This document shows, one piece after another, positions 54,242 to 62,795 of a stretch of DNA of 64,000 bases. Made by a program: the position numbers and the translations under genes. The notes under the pieces were generated by a model. The model worked only from the letters and a program-made list of their open reading frames with translations, was not told where the DNA came from and did no database searches. Location: the NCBI GenBank assembly GCA_030613785.1, contig JAUWLF010000004.1:37979-101978 (forward strand), read 5' to 3'. Positions within the stretch are counted from its first letter, which is position 1. Every line of letters starts with the position of its first letter. This DNA comes from Chloroflexota bacterium (GTDB lineage: Bacteria > Chloroflexota > Anaerolineae > UBA7937 > B3-Chlor).

Positions 54242-56476
54242 ATGATCACCGAGAGACTGAAACAGCATCGTGGAATCCTCGCCATCCTCCTTACCTTCCT
54301 CATTCTGGGGGGAGTGTACGGCACGATCACTCCTATCTTCGAGAAGGCTGACGAGATCCAACACTACTTTCATGTCAAGTACATAGCGGATAGGAAGGGT
54401 CTTCCGGTTCTCGCACCTCAGAGTGAGGAACTCTACGCGCAGGAGGGCGGGCAGCCGTCGCTGTACTATTTGCTGGGTGCTGCGGTGAGCTTCTGGATCA
54501 ACACTGACGACGCGGAGGAGTTGTTGGACTACAACCCCTTCGTCAACCTGGGTGTGCCCTCACGTGACGGTAACAAGAATGTCGTTCTACATACCTTGCT
54601 AGAGGGCTTCCCCTATCAAGGCGCAACGTTGGCCGTTCGTCTCCTTCGGTGCGTGTCTGTCCTCTTCGGCGCTGTAACGGTTTTGGTGACCTACTGGTTG
54701 GCCTTGGAGACATTCGCCGGACGAAAGCCAGTGGCCCTGGGGGCGGCCGCGATCACAGCCTTCAACCCCCAATTCATCTTCACGACTTCCGCGGTGAACA
54801 ACGACGGACTGCTCACCGCACTGTGCACCCTGGCCTTGCTGCTGTGCGTCCTGCTGATCAGGAGAGGCCCGTCTGTGCGGCGGTATGTGGCCCTAGGGGT
54901 GGTGGTCGGCCTCGCTGCACTGACAAAGCTCACTGGCCTGGGACTCCTGGTCTTGGTCTTTGTCAGTTTGATCGTCGTGGCGAGACGCCACTCCCTACGG
55001 GAGTCGATCAGGGGAGGGGCGATCGTTCTTGGGCTGGTCGTCTTGTTGGCTGGCTGGTGGTACGTCCGGAACTGGGCTCTCTACGGCGATCCGACGGCGA
55101 TGAACATGTTCTTCAATGCCTTGGGCGGCACACCTGGTCGGGAGTTCACCCTGTCAACGCTGGTGAGGGAGTTGGAGGGGTTCAAGCTTTCTTATTGGGC
55201 TGTCTTCGGATGGTTCAACGTGCTGGCTTCGACGTGGGTCTATCGCTTCTTCGATCTCGTCACCCTGCTCGGGATTCTAGGTCTGCCCCTGGCAGTGCTC
55301 AGAGGGCTGAAGAGACGCAACAGTGTCTCCTTCGCCTCGCTGCTATTGATCGTGTCATGGATCGGTGTGGTCGCCGCAGGATACGTGAGATACAACCAAC
55401 TAATAGACGCGGCTACGGGCCGGCTGGTGTTCCCGGCCATCGCGTGCTTCTCGATACTCTTGTCCTGGGGCCTCGTCCAGCTACCTCCTCGGGAGCACCG
55501 GAGGCTCTTCGTTGGCATCCTCGGCACAATGCTGGCGCTGGTGGCTGCGGTGTGCCCGTTCTTGTACATTGCACCGGCCTACGCCCGCCCGCCACTTCTG
55601 TCAGACCAGGAGTTGGAATCAATACCGCATCGGGTGGAGATTGACTACGAAGGTCAGATCAGATTGCTGGGTTACGCACTGGAGGGAGATGTGTTCAGGC
55701 CGGGGGAGCTTGTCTATGTGACTTTGTACTGGCAGGCCCTGACGGAAATGCCTAGAGACTATAGCGTTTCCCTGACTGTTCTGACCCCCAGCGGTGACCT
55801 CATAGGTCAAGAGGATAGCTACCCCGGCTTGGGATCCTTCCCCACCAGCGTTTGGGAACCTGGGGACGCCGTGGCCGACCGCACTTGGGTGAGGATTCGT
55901 CGTCGTACGGACGTCCCTACCTTTGGGTGGCTGGGTGTTAGCGTGTACGACCTGCCCACAATGAGGCACCTGACGCCGTCCAGGGAGGGCCAGCCTTTGG
56001 AATTCGTTTTTCTGCAACCAGTCAAGATCATCCCCTGGCAGCCTGAGGAGCACGCGCCATCTCATCCGGTGAGTTTCAATTTTGCCAACATGATCGAATT
56101 GAGGGGATACGATCTGGATCCGGCAGAGGCCCAGCCAGGGGACATCATCCAGCTCACCCTGTACTGGCAAGCGAGCACGGAGATGGATGAGGACTATACT
56201 GTCTTTACTCATCTCATTCGAACTGAAGGCCGGATATGGGCACAGAAGGATGACCAGCCTCGTGGCGGCAACTACCCCACGTCTTTCTGGGAGCCGGGGC
56301 AAGTGGTCAAGGATCGGTACGAAATGACCTTATCATCGGGCACACCGGCGGGAGAGTACCAGATCGAGGTGGGGCTGTACCTGGCTTCCACGGGCGATAG
56401 GCTGCCCGTTCTTGACGATGCCCTTCAGGTGCGGGATAATCGAGTACTGCTGGGGACGATGAGAGTTACGGAGTAG
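54242..56476 (+). CDS. GT39/DUF2142-like membrane glycosyltransferase with two C-terminal beta modules
   Basis: A 744-residue protein. The first outside loop, TPIFEKADEIQHYFHVKYIA, then QEGGQPSLYYLLGAAVSFW and FTTSAVNNDGLLTALCTLALL, are typical of PMT-2/DUF2142-type GT-C enzymes. LAGWWYVRNWALYGDPTAMN follows the mid-core. Two beta modules end it: a divergent one (nt about 55638-56010) and a typical one (about 56074-56470, LYWQASTEMDEDYTVFTHL). ATG 54242 is chosen; GTG 54203 would add 13 residues. It is separated from UPF0104 by 141 nt, in which no promoter was recognised. Confidence 0.86.
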   Translation: MITERLKQHRGILAILLTFLILGGVYGTITPIFEKADEIQHYFHVKYIADRKGLPVLAPQSEELYAQEGGQPSLYYLLGAAVSFWINTDDAEELLDYNPFVNLGVPSRDGNKNVVLHTLLEGFPYQGATLAVRLLRCVSVLFGAVTVLVTYWLALETFAGRKPVALGAAAITAFNPQFIFTTSAVNNDGLLTALCTLALLLCVLLIRRGPSVRRYVALGVVVGLAALTKLTGLGLLVLVFVSLIVVARRHSLRESIRGGAIVLGLVVLLAGWWYVRNWALYGDPTAMNMFFNALGGTPGREFTLSTLVRELEGFKLSYWAVFGWFNVLASTWVYRFFDLVTLLGILGLPLAVLRGLKRRNSVSFASLLLIVSWIGVVAAGYVRYNQLIDAATGRLVFPAIACFSILLSWGLVQLPPREHRRLFVGILGTMLALVAAVCPFLYIAPAYARPPLLSDQELESIPHRVEIDYEGQIRLLGYALEGDVFRPGELVYVTLYWQALTEMPRDYSVSLTVLTPSGDLIGQEDSYPGLGSFPTSVWEPGDAVADRTWVRIRRRTDVPTFGWLGVSVYDLPTMRHLTPSREGQPLEFVFLQPVKIIPWQPEEHAPSHPVSFNFANMIELRGYDLDPAEAQPGDIIQLTLYWQASTEMDEDYTVFTHLIRTEGRIWAQKDDQPRGGNYPTSFWEPGQVVKDRYEMTLSSGTPAGEYQIEVGLYLASTGDRLPVLDDALQVRDNRVLLGTMRVTE

Positions 56477-56534
56477 ACGGGGCGCTGCATCTCGCACTGT
56501 CCGCGAGAACAGTCCAACTCCCACGGAGGCATGG

Positions 56535-57338
56535 GTGCTTGAGCGTGAGAAGGTCATAGTGGTCATGCCGGCTTACAACGCGGCGGAGACTCTGGAGAAG
56601 ACCTACAACGACCTGTCCCGAGAGATAGTGGACGAGATCATTCTGGTGGACGACGTAAGCCAGGATGAGACCGTGGAGATAGCTCGCCGCCTGGGCTTGA
56701 AGGTGATCATTCATGTCCAGAACACCGGTTATGGGGGAAATCAGAAAACCTGCTACCTGGAGGCGCTGAAGGACGGGGCCAGCGTGGTGGTCATGCTGCA
56801 TCCGGACTACCAGTACGATTCCAGGTTGGTCCCCGATCTGATCCGCCCTATCCAGGAGGGGACGGCAGATCTGGTCCTCGGGTCCCGGATACTAGGAGGT
56901 GAGGCCTTGGGAGGAGGCATGCCGTTGTACAAGTACTTGTCCAACAGGTTCCTGACACTGGTGGAGAACTTGGCGTTCCGCAAGAGGCTCTCGGAGTACC
57001 ATACTGGGTTTAGGGCCTACAGCCGTCGGTTTCTGGAGACCATTCCTTTCCTCCTGAACTCGGACAGGTTTGTCTTCGACAGCGAGATTCTGGCCCAAGC
57101 GGTGGCGTATGGGTTCGAGATAACGGAGATCCCCGTTCCGACCCGCTACTTCAAAGAGGCATCCTCCGTGGGAGTCAAAGACGGCTTGGTCTATGGCATA
57201 CAGACTCTGGGCATCGTAACGAAGTACCTGCTGAACAGGTTCGGTATCCTGAAGTCGGACCAGTTCCAGAAGAAACTCTCCGAGGTCATTAGCAGGTATC
57301 ATTCGCCTGGCATCTTTCTCCGCAAAATTGATTCGTAG
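56535..57338 (+). CDS. GT2 glycosyltransferase
   Basis: A 267-residue GT-A enzyme with VVMPAYNAAETLEKTY, ILVDDVSQDET, NTGYGGNQKTCYLEAL and LVLGSRIL. In place of the DADxQ of other GT2s it has MLHPDYQYDSRLV, as in a known GT2 subgroup with an HPDYQYD variant. No clear membrane helix is present. GTG 56535 has GGAGG upstream. It probably makes a lipid-linked sugar for the neighbouring GT39 or YfhO proteins. Confidence 0.88.
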   Translation: MLEREKVIVVMPAYNAAETLEKTYNDLSREIVDEIILVDDVSQDETVEIARRLGLKVIIHVQNTGYGGNQKTCYLEALKDGASVVVMLHPDYQYDSRLVPDLIRPIQEGTADLVLGSRILGGEALGGGMPLYKYLSNRFLTLVENLAFRKRLSEYHTGFRAYSRRFLETIPFLLNSDRFVFDSEILAQAVAYGFEITEIPVPTRYFKEASSVGVKDGLVYGIQTLGIVTKYLLNRFGILKSDQFQKKLSEVISRYHSPGIFLRKIDS

Positions 57339-57391
57339 GAAGGCGGCGAACGGCAGAGGAGTCAGCCGGCCGGCCCAGGGAGCGCTTCGTC

Positions 57392-59635
57392 ATGAGGAAG
57401 CTGTGGGCACGACATGGCTCGGACCTGACAGTGGTCGCTATCTTGGTGGTCCTCTGTGGGTTCTTCTTCTGGAGGATCGTCACTCCCATAGAGAGAGATA
57501 GAGGCTACTTCCCCAGCGGCGACTTCGTTGACCAGTTCTACGTCTTCAGCGTATTCGAAGCCCGGCAGTTGTTGACGGGACACTTACCGCTCTGGAACCC
57601 GTACACGTACAGCGGGCACCCCTTCCTGGCCGATGTTCAGTCGGCCATCTTCTATCCACCTAGCTTGCTAACCATTCTCGTGAGCGCTCCGTGGGGATTC
57701 CCCATATATGCCCTGGAGCTTGAGGTGATACTCCATGTTTTCCTTGCTGGACTGTTCACCTATCTGTTCGCCAAGCGTCTGCTGAAGCGCACCTTCCCAG
57801 CTCTGGTTGCCGCCCTGGTCTTCAGCTACGGAGGGTATCTCGTCTCCTACCCCGTTCAACAGCTCGCCATCCTCGAGGTTCAAATCTGGCTGCCTTTGAT
57901 CCTCCTGCTGCTCAGCGTTGGCGGGGAGAGATGGCAGAAGCACGGGGAGAAACGACATTTCATCTGGGCGGGGCTGGCCTTGGGGGTCTCCTTGCTGGCG
58001 GGCCATCCTCAATCATCGATGTATGTCTTCTATGTCTCGGTCTTCTACTGGGCTTTCGAGAGCTACAGAAGCGGTGGAAGGATATGGCCCAAGGTCGTCC
58101 TGTTCTGTCTGTTCTTGCTGACTGGCCTCGGAGTGGCCGCAGTGCAACTGCTTCCAGGGTTGGAGTTCATGCTTCTCTCGACGCGGGCCCAGGCTACCTA
58201 CCAGGAGATGGCCCACGGTTTCCCACTGCATGATCTACTACAACTGTTGCTCCCGGGTATCCTCAGTCAGTGGTCGGCATTGTACGTTGGTATCCTGCCC
58301 CTGCTGTTGGCGGCGCTGGCTCTGTACCTGATCAGGGATCGGCGAGTGGTTTTCTGGGCCATCCTAGCTTTGTTTGCACTGCTGCTGTCGCTGGGAGGCA
58401 ACACCTTCCTCTACACACCTTTCTATCTCCTGGTGCCTGGTTTCGGCATCTTCCGTTCGCAGGAGAGGGCTGCCTTCGTGTTCAGCTTCGCCATGGCTAT
58501 CCTGGCCGGATATGGGACCTCTGCGCTGTTCCGGTCTTTGCCAGGGCTGGCCAGGAAACGCCTGCGGATCTTCAACTGGGGTCTGGTCTTGGCGGCATTC
58601 GCCTCTTTGGTCCTGGTCCTATTCTTCCTCTACGGTTGGGCACAAGCGGGACTGGCACCGGACAGCCCCTTTGGCCCCATGTTGAACCGTGCCGTCCTGT
58701 TGACCATGTTCCTGCTCCTGGCTGCGGGGTGCATCTACGCTGGTCAACGCAATTCTGTCGGCATGCAGACTCTGATGGCTGTGACCGTGCTGGTCATCGT
58801 CTTTGATCTCTTCACCGTGAACTGGCAGAAGAACTTCCAGGCGACCAGCCCTCTGGAGGAGTACGGCCCCCGGGCATTGCTGGCCTCCATCCAGGCAGAC
58901 AGAGGGAGTTTCCGGGTGTACAACGAATGGCGTTTACCCGGCAACTACGGGGTAATGTACGAAGTGGAGGACATCGGTGGGGCCAGTCCTCTGCGGTTGA
59001 GCCGCTACGAAGATTTCGTCACTGCGCTACCCATGGAGCGTCTGTGGCAACTGATGAATGTGAAGTACGTGATCACCTGGCGCGGCGCCTTAGTCCCCGA
59101 GACCGAACTGCTCTACGAAGAGCCTGCGGGTGAGGACATGACATATCTTCATCGCCTTCAGGAGTACCTGCCCAGAGCTTGGGTGGTGTATAGAGCGGAG
59201 GCGGTGACAGGTGAGGAGGCTCTAGATCTGCTGGCCGACCCTGACTTCGACCCGCTGGAGATGGTGATTCTGGAGGAGGAGTTGGACTTGACGATGGCTG
59301 GCGAAGCGAGGCCGTCGGAAGCTACGGTCCTGATCTTGGAGCGTGAACCCACCAGGATGGCCTTACAAGCCCAGTTAGTCGAGGATGGCATCCTCGTCTT
59401 GAGTGAGATCTACTACCCCGGTTGGCAGGCCTACGTGGACGGACAGCAGGCTCGGATCCTCCGGGCCAATTACGCTCTCCGAGCTGTGGAGTTGGAGGCG
59501 GGCTCACACCGGGTGGAGCTAGTCTACGATCCACTTTCGGTCAAGGTGGGCTACGTCGTATCGGCAGGCGCGTTGATGATCGTGCTATGCCTCGTGGCAT
59601 GGACTGTGATGCGGAGAAGGAGCCAGGAGTCTTAG
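57392..59635 (+). CDS. YfhO-family membrane protein (GT-C-like)
   Basis: A 747-residue YfhO paralogue of the protein at 30305. The early loop is YFPSGDFVDQFYVFSVFEARQLLTGHLPLWNPY and then YSGHPFLADVQSAIFYPPS; ALVFSYGGYLVSYPVQQLAILE and LLAGHPQSSMYVFYV are further family blocks. The C-terminal soluble part ends with a beta domain, DGILVLSEIYYPGWQAYVDGQ, and a last membrane helix. Probably a surface-glycan sugar transferase by family. It is the last gene of the + strand locus. Confidence 0.88.
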   Translation: MRKLWARHGSDLTVVAILVVLCGFFFWRIVTPIERDRGYFPSGDFVDQFYVFSVFEARQLLTGHLPLWNPYTYSGHPFLADVQSAIFYPPSLLTILVSAPWGFPIYALELEVILHVFLAGLFTYLFAKRLLKRTFPALVAALVFSYGGYLVSYPVQQLAILEVQIWLPLILLLLSVGGERWQKHGEKRHFIWAGLALGVSLLAGHPQSSMYVFYVSVFYWAFESYRSGGRIWPKVVLFCLFLLTGLGVAAVQLLPGLEFMLLSTRAQATYQEMAHGFPLHDLLQLLLPGILSQWSALYVGILPLLLAALALYLIRDRRVVFWAILALFALLLSLGGNTFLYTPFYLLVPGFGIFRSQERAAFVFSFAMAILAGYGTSALFRSLPGLARKRLRIFNWGLVLAAFASLVLVLFFLYGWAQAGLAPDSPFGPMLNRAVLLTMFLLLAAGCIYAGQRNSVGMQTLMAVTVLVIVFDLFTVNWQKNFQATSPLEEYGPRALLASIQADRGSFRVYNEWRLPGNYGVMYEVEDIGGASPLRLSRYEDFVTALPMERLWQLMNVKYVITWRGALVPETELLYEEPAGEDMTYLHRLQEYLPRAWVVYRAEAVTGEEALDLLADPDFDPLEMVILEEELDLTMAGEARPSEATVLILEREPTRMALQAQLVEDGILVLSEIYYPGWQAYVDGQQARILRANYALRAVELEAGSHRVELVYDPLSVKVGYVVSAGALMIVLCLVAWTVMRRRSQES

Positions 59636-59825
59636 AAGTGGACAGTACAAGGATGTCATCCAGCGTCGATGTCGCCACGAATTGGCTATGACTTGTCATT
59701 CGAGTGATGCCGTTGGTAAGTGCCTCGTTGAGGTGGCACACCACCTGGATCGCGCACTTGCGCTAGGCTGTCTTCAATTGGAAACGGCGTGGGTGTCCTG
59801 CTTGTACACTCCTTCGTGATTGAAG
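59636..59825. other. Convergent intergenic region
   Basis: About 190 nt between the ends of the YfhO and tsaC genes. A perfect 6-bp hairpin (AGGTGG, loop CACA, CCACCT) lies at 59731-59746 without a T-run on either strand, so it is at best a weak two-way terminator. Confidence 0.35.
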
Positions 59826-60461
59826 CTACGGGGTCAAGCCGCTGAGTGCCTGGTTTAGTGCCTCTCTGGGGATGGCGCCGGGACGGAGGATTTGCGGTGG
59901 GGCTTTCGTCATGTCCATCACGGTGGAGGGGATTCCGCCCGGACAACGGCCCCCATCCAGGATCAGGTCTACGCGGCCTTCCAGGTAGTTGAGAACCTCC
60001 GGAGCGGTTTGCGGGTCGGGACGACCGGTGAGGTTGGCACTAGTGGCGGCCAGTGCGCCCCCGGCGGCACGGATGAGCCGTAATGTGAAGGGATGGTCGG
60101 GCACACGAAGTGCCACTGTGGGTCCTCCGCCGGTGACGACATCCGGCACCACCGGCTGGCGATAGAGAACCACGGTCAGCGCTCCCGGCCAGAACTTCTC
60201 CGCCAAATCCCAGGCTTGCGGCGTGATATCCTGGGCCACCCGGTGGAGGCTTTCGGCGCTTCCCAGGAGGAGGGGGATGGCCTTGGTCAGGGGCCTCTCC
60301 TTGGCTCGGTAGATCTTCTCCACGGCCTCAGGCAGGAAGGCGTGGGCTCCCAGTCCGTAGACAGTATCGGTGGGAAAGGCCACCAGGCCGCCTGTTTCCA
60401 GCAACCGGCAGGCCTTCTCAATTGCATCTGCGTCTGTGGATGCAATGATTTGAGTACGCAT
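59826..60461 (-). CDS. tsaC: L-threonylcarbamoyladenylate synthase (Sua5/YciO/YrdC family)
   Basis: A 211-residue enzyme that makes threonylcarbamoyl-AMP from threonine, bicarbonate and ATP for the t6A37 tRNA modification. The ATP-binding signature is GGLVAFPTDTVYGLGAHA followed by YRAKERPLTKAIPLLL (KxRP motif), and TSANLTGRPDPQT is the conserved SANxSG-like loop. The length fits the short TsaC form without the C-terminal Sua5 domain. ATG at 60461 has GAAGG just upstream. It is the last gene of the prfA-prmC-tsaC operon, 24 nt after prmC. Confidence 0.92.
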   Translation of the reverse strand: MRTQIIASTDADAIEKACRLLETGGLVAFPTDTVYGLGAHAFLPEAVEKIYRAKERPLTKAIPLLLGSAESLHRVAQDITPQAWDLAEKFWPGALTVVLYRQPVVPDVVTGGGPTVALRVPDHPFTLRLIRAAGGALAATSANLTGRPDPQTAPEVLNYLEGRVDLILDGGRCPGGIPSTVMDMTKAPPQILRPGAIPREALNQALSGLTP

Positions 60462-60485
60462 GTGCCTTCGCCGGGATACAGTCCG

Positions 60486-61331
60486 CTAGGTGGCGATGAT
60501 TGCCACCCGGTCGAGACCTGCCAAGTCCTTGACCAGGGCGACGGTGGCAGCAGAGAACTGTTGTCGTGCCAGTTCGTTGACGGCTGAGGCCTGAGTGGCG
60601 CCGATCTCCAAGCAGATGATGCCTGGAGGTCTCAGATGGGACCCGGCCTGGGCCAGGAAGCGGCCTAAATGCTGCAGCCCGTCTTCCCCTCCATCAATAG
60701 CGACCAAGGGTTCGTAGGCGACGATGTCCGGAGGCAAGCCTTTCAATTCCTCGTGGGACACGTAGGGAAGATTGCCCACCACGAGTCCCACCGGCTCAGG
60801 TAACGGATCAAGGAGGTCTCCTTGAAGTAGATGTACTCTGTCCAGCACGCCGTGTAGCAGGCAGTTGTCCTCGGCCACGGCCAGGGCATCGGGAGAAGAG
60901 TCAACGGCGAAGATCTGCGCCTGGGGCAGGTTCACAGCGATGGCGACGGCTACCGCTCCGCTGCCCACGCCCGCCTCCGCCAAGCGGAAGACGCTCTGCT
61001 GACGAGCGATGGTCAGCGCTACTTGGACTAAGGTCTCTGTCTCTGGGCGCGGTATGAGCACGCGGCGGTCAACACGGAACTCCAGCCCGTAGAACTCCTT
61101 TTGCCCCGTGATGTAGGCCACCGGCTCATGCTTCAACCGCCGGGCCACGAGGGCCCTGAAGGTCTTCTCCGCAGCTGGATCGAGTTGCTTGTCCAGTTGG
61201 GTGTACAACTGCGTCCTGCTGAGCCCCAGGCTGTGGGCCAGGAGTATCTCAGCGTCCAGTTGTGGCGAGTCAGGCGCTTCCTTCCTCAAGGCATCTGTCG
61301 CCCAGTGGAGTAGTTCTCTCGTGTCGGCCAA
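60486..61331 (-). CDS. prmC: Release factor N5-glutamine methyltransferase
   Basis: A 281-residue PrmC/HemK enzyme that methylates the glutamine of the GGQ motif in release factors. The N-terminal helical domain (DTRELLHWATDALRKEAPD) and RRVLIPRPETETLVQ are clear. Motif I reads EAGVGSGAVAVAIA and the catalytic motif reads GNLPYVS, where NPPY is the common form. TTG 61331 fits the usual N-terminus; the frame continues to TTG 61403 with 24 extra Arg/Ala-rich residues that do not resemble the family. It directly follows prfA, whose product is its substrate. Confidence 0.88.
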   Translation of the reverse strand: MADTRELLHWATDALRKEAPDSPQLDAEILLAHSLGLSRTQLYTQLDKQLDPAAEKTFRALVARRLKHEPVAYITGQKEFYGLEFRVDRRVLIPRPETETLVQVALTIARQQSVFRLAEAGVGSGAVAVAIAVNLPQAQIFAVDSSPDALAVAEDNCLLHGVLDRVHLLQGDLLDPLPEPVGLVVGNLPYVSHEELKGLPPDIVAYEPLVAIDGGEDGLQHLGRFLAQAGSHLRPPGIICLEIGATQASAVNELARQQFSAATVALVKDLAGLDRVAIIAT

Positions 61332-61449
61332 GCGTGCTCTCGCGCGTCGGTCGGCCCGGCCAGCCGACGGGCAGGCAAGAAGGGCACCTGCCTGCTCTGG
61401 CAAGCGGCTGCCGGCCCTTTGACCCCTGCTATGCCCTGTCGCGCTCAGC

Positions 61450-62517
61450 TCATCCCACCTTCTGAAGCTTGGCTGCCTGTTCGGCGCTGGCTAGCTGGTA
61501 CACGAACTCATCCAAATCGCCGTCGAGGATCTCCTCTAGGCGATGGCTTGTCAGGCCAATGCGATGGTCGGTCACCCGGTTCTGAGGGAAGTTGTAAGTG
61601 CGGATCTTCTCGCTTCTTTCGCCTGTCCCCACCTGAGAACGCCGTTCTGCATCCATCTCAGCCCACTGTTTCCTCTGCTCCATGTCGTAAAGGCGAGCGC
61701 GGAGGATGGCCATGGCTCGCAGCTTGTTTTGCAGTTGCGAACGCTCGTCTTGACAGGTGGCGACGACGCCGGTCGGTAGGTGAGTGATCCGCACCGCCGA
61801 GTCGGTCGTGTTGACACTCTGACCGCCGTGCCCTGAGGCGCGGAAGACGTCAACGCGCAGGTCATCGGGAGCTATCTTGACCTCCACCTCATCGATTTCG
61901 GGCAGAACGGCCACTGTGGCTGCCGACGTGTGTATCCTGCCTCCAGACTCGGTGATGGGCACGCGTTGCACGCGATGAACGCCGCTTTCATGCTTGAGGT
62001 GGGAGAAGGCGCCTTTGCCTTGGACTAGGAAGATGATCTCTTTGAAGCCTCCGATGCCAGTGGGGCTGGAGGAAAGTATCTGTGTGGTCCAGCCGTGCTT
62101 CTCCGCATTGCGCGTGTACATCCGGTACAGATCACCGGCGAAAAGACCGGCTTCCTCTCCCCCTGTACCAGCCCTGATCTCCACAATCACGTTCTTTTCG
62201 TCTTTGGGGTCCTTGGGCACAAGCAGGAGTCTGAGCTTTTCTTCCAACTCTTGGGTTTTGCGTCCCAGGGAAGTTATCTCCTCAGTTGTGAGTTCCAGCA
62301 TCTCGGGGCTCAGATCCTCCTCAAGCATAGCGCGAGTGGCCTCCAGTTCCTGTTGGAGGCGTTTGTAGCGCCGATAGGTATCAACCACCTGTTCCAATTC
62401 AGACTGTTCGCGAGCGTACTGAGCTGCCCTCACATAGTCAGTGGCGATACCCGGATCGGCCAAGAGATTATTCAGTTCCTCGTAGCGTTCCTCAACGCGT
62501 GCCAGTTTCTCAAGCAT
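61450..62517 (-). CDS. prfA: Peptide chain release factor 1
   Basis: A 355-residue RF1 that ends translation at UAA and UAG. The codon-recognition tripeptide, PAT in E. coli and PVT in Thermus, reads PIT here (residues 187-189, in [15 protein letters not shown]), which fits RF1 rather than RF2. The GGQ peptidyl-hydrolysis motif is at 231-233 ([14 protein letters not shown]). ATG 62517 gives the normal N-terminus; an in-frame extension to 62562 adds 15 residues. A promoter lies about 60 nt upstream, and prmC follows in the same direction. Confidence 0.94.
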   Translation of the reverse strand: MLEKLARVEERYEELNNLLADPGIATDYVRAAQYAREQSELEQVVDTYRRYKRLQQELEATRAMLEEDLSPEMLELTTEEITSLGRKTQELEEKLRLLLVPKDPKDEKNVIVEIRAGTGGEEAGLFAGDLYRMYTRNAEKHGWTTQILSSSPTGIGGFKEIIFLVQGKGAFSHLKHESGVHRVQRVPITESGGRIHTSAATVAVLPEIDEVEVKIAPDDLRVDVFRASGHGGQSVNTTDSAVRITHLPTGVVATCQDERSQLQNKLRAMAILRARLYDMEQRKQWAEMDAERRSQVGTGERSEKIRTYNFPQNRVTDHRIGLTSHRLEEILDGDLDEFVYQLASAEQAAKLQKVG

Positions 62518-62578
62518 TGTTCTCGGTTGAGCGTGACAACATGGTGTGATAGTGCCTCTCAATGCAGGGAGCTACCCT

Positions 62579-62607
62579 ATTGTACATAGTTCCGCGCGAA
62601 TGGGCAA
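62579..62607 (-). promoter_or_regulatory. Promoter of the prfA-prmC-tsaC operon
   Basis: On the minus strand: TTGCCC (62607-62602, four of six), 17-nt spacer, TACAAT (62584-62579, five of six). It stands back to back with the gatB promoter, 4 nt apart. Confidence 0.6.
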
Positions 62608-62611
62608 GAGG

Positions 62612-62640
62612 TTGTCTTGCACTCCAAATCTCGCTATAAT
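62612..62640 (+). promoter_or_regulatory. Promoter of gatB
   Basis: TTGTCT (62612-62617, four of six), 17-nt spacer, perfect TATAAT (62635-62640). The start near 62647 leaves a leader of about 150 nt before ATG 62796. Confidence 0.68.
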
Positions 62641-62795
62641 TGTTGATTGACTTTTACGGTGACAAGCACGCTGTCGGCTCTCGGGGCTGGTCGAAGGGTT
62701 CGTGAGGAACGAGTCTGAGCTTCCAGAGTGACGTGGGCCCAGACAGGGTGTTCAGTTCGTTGAAGGGCTGTGTCTTTGGCTTGGCCCTACGTACC

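Noticed and set aside
59731..59746. Hairpin between convergent genes as an intrinsic terminator
   Set aside because: Only a 6-bp stem and no T-run on either strand.
62647..62795. T-box riboswitch in the gatB leader
   Set aside because: The conserved T-box sequence and an antiterminator/terminator pair are not present.
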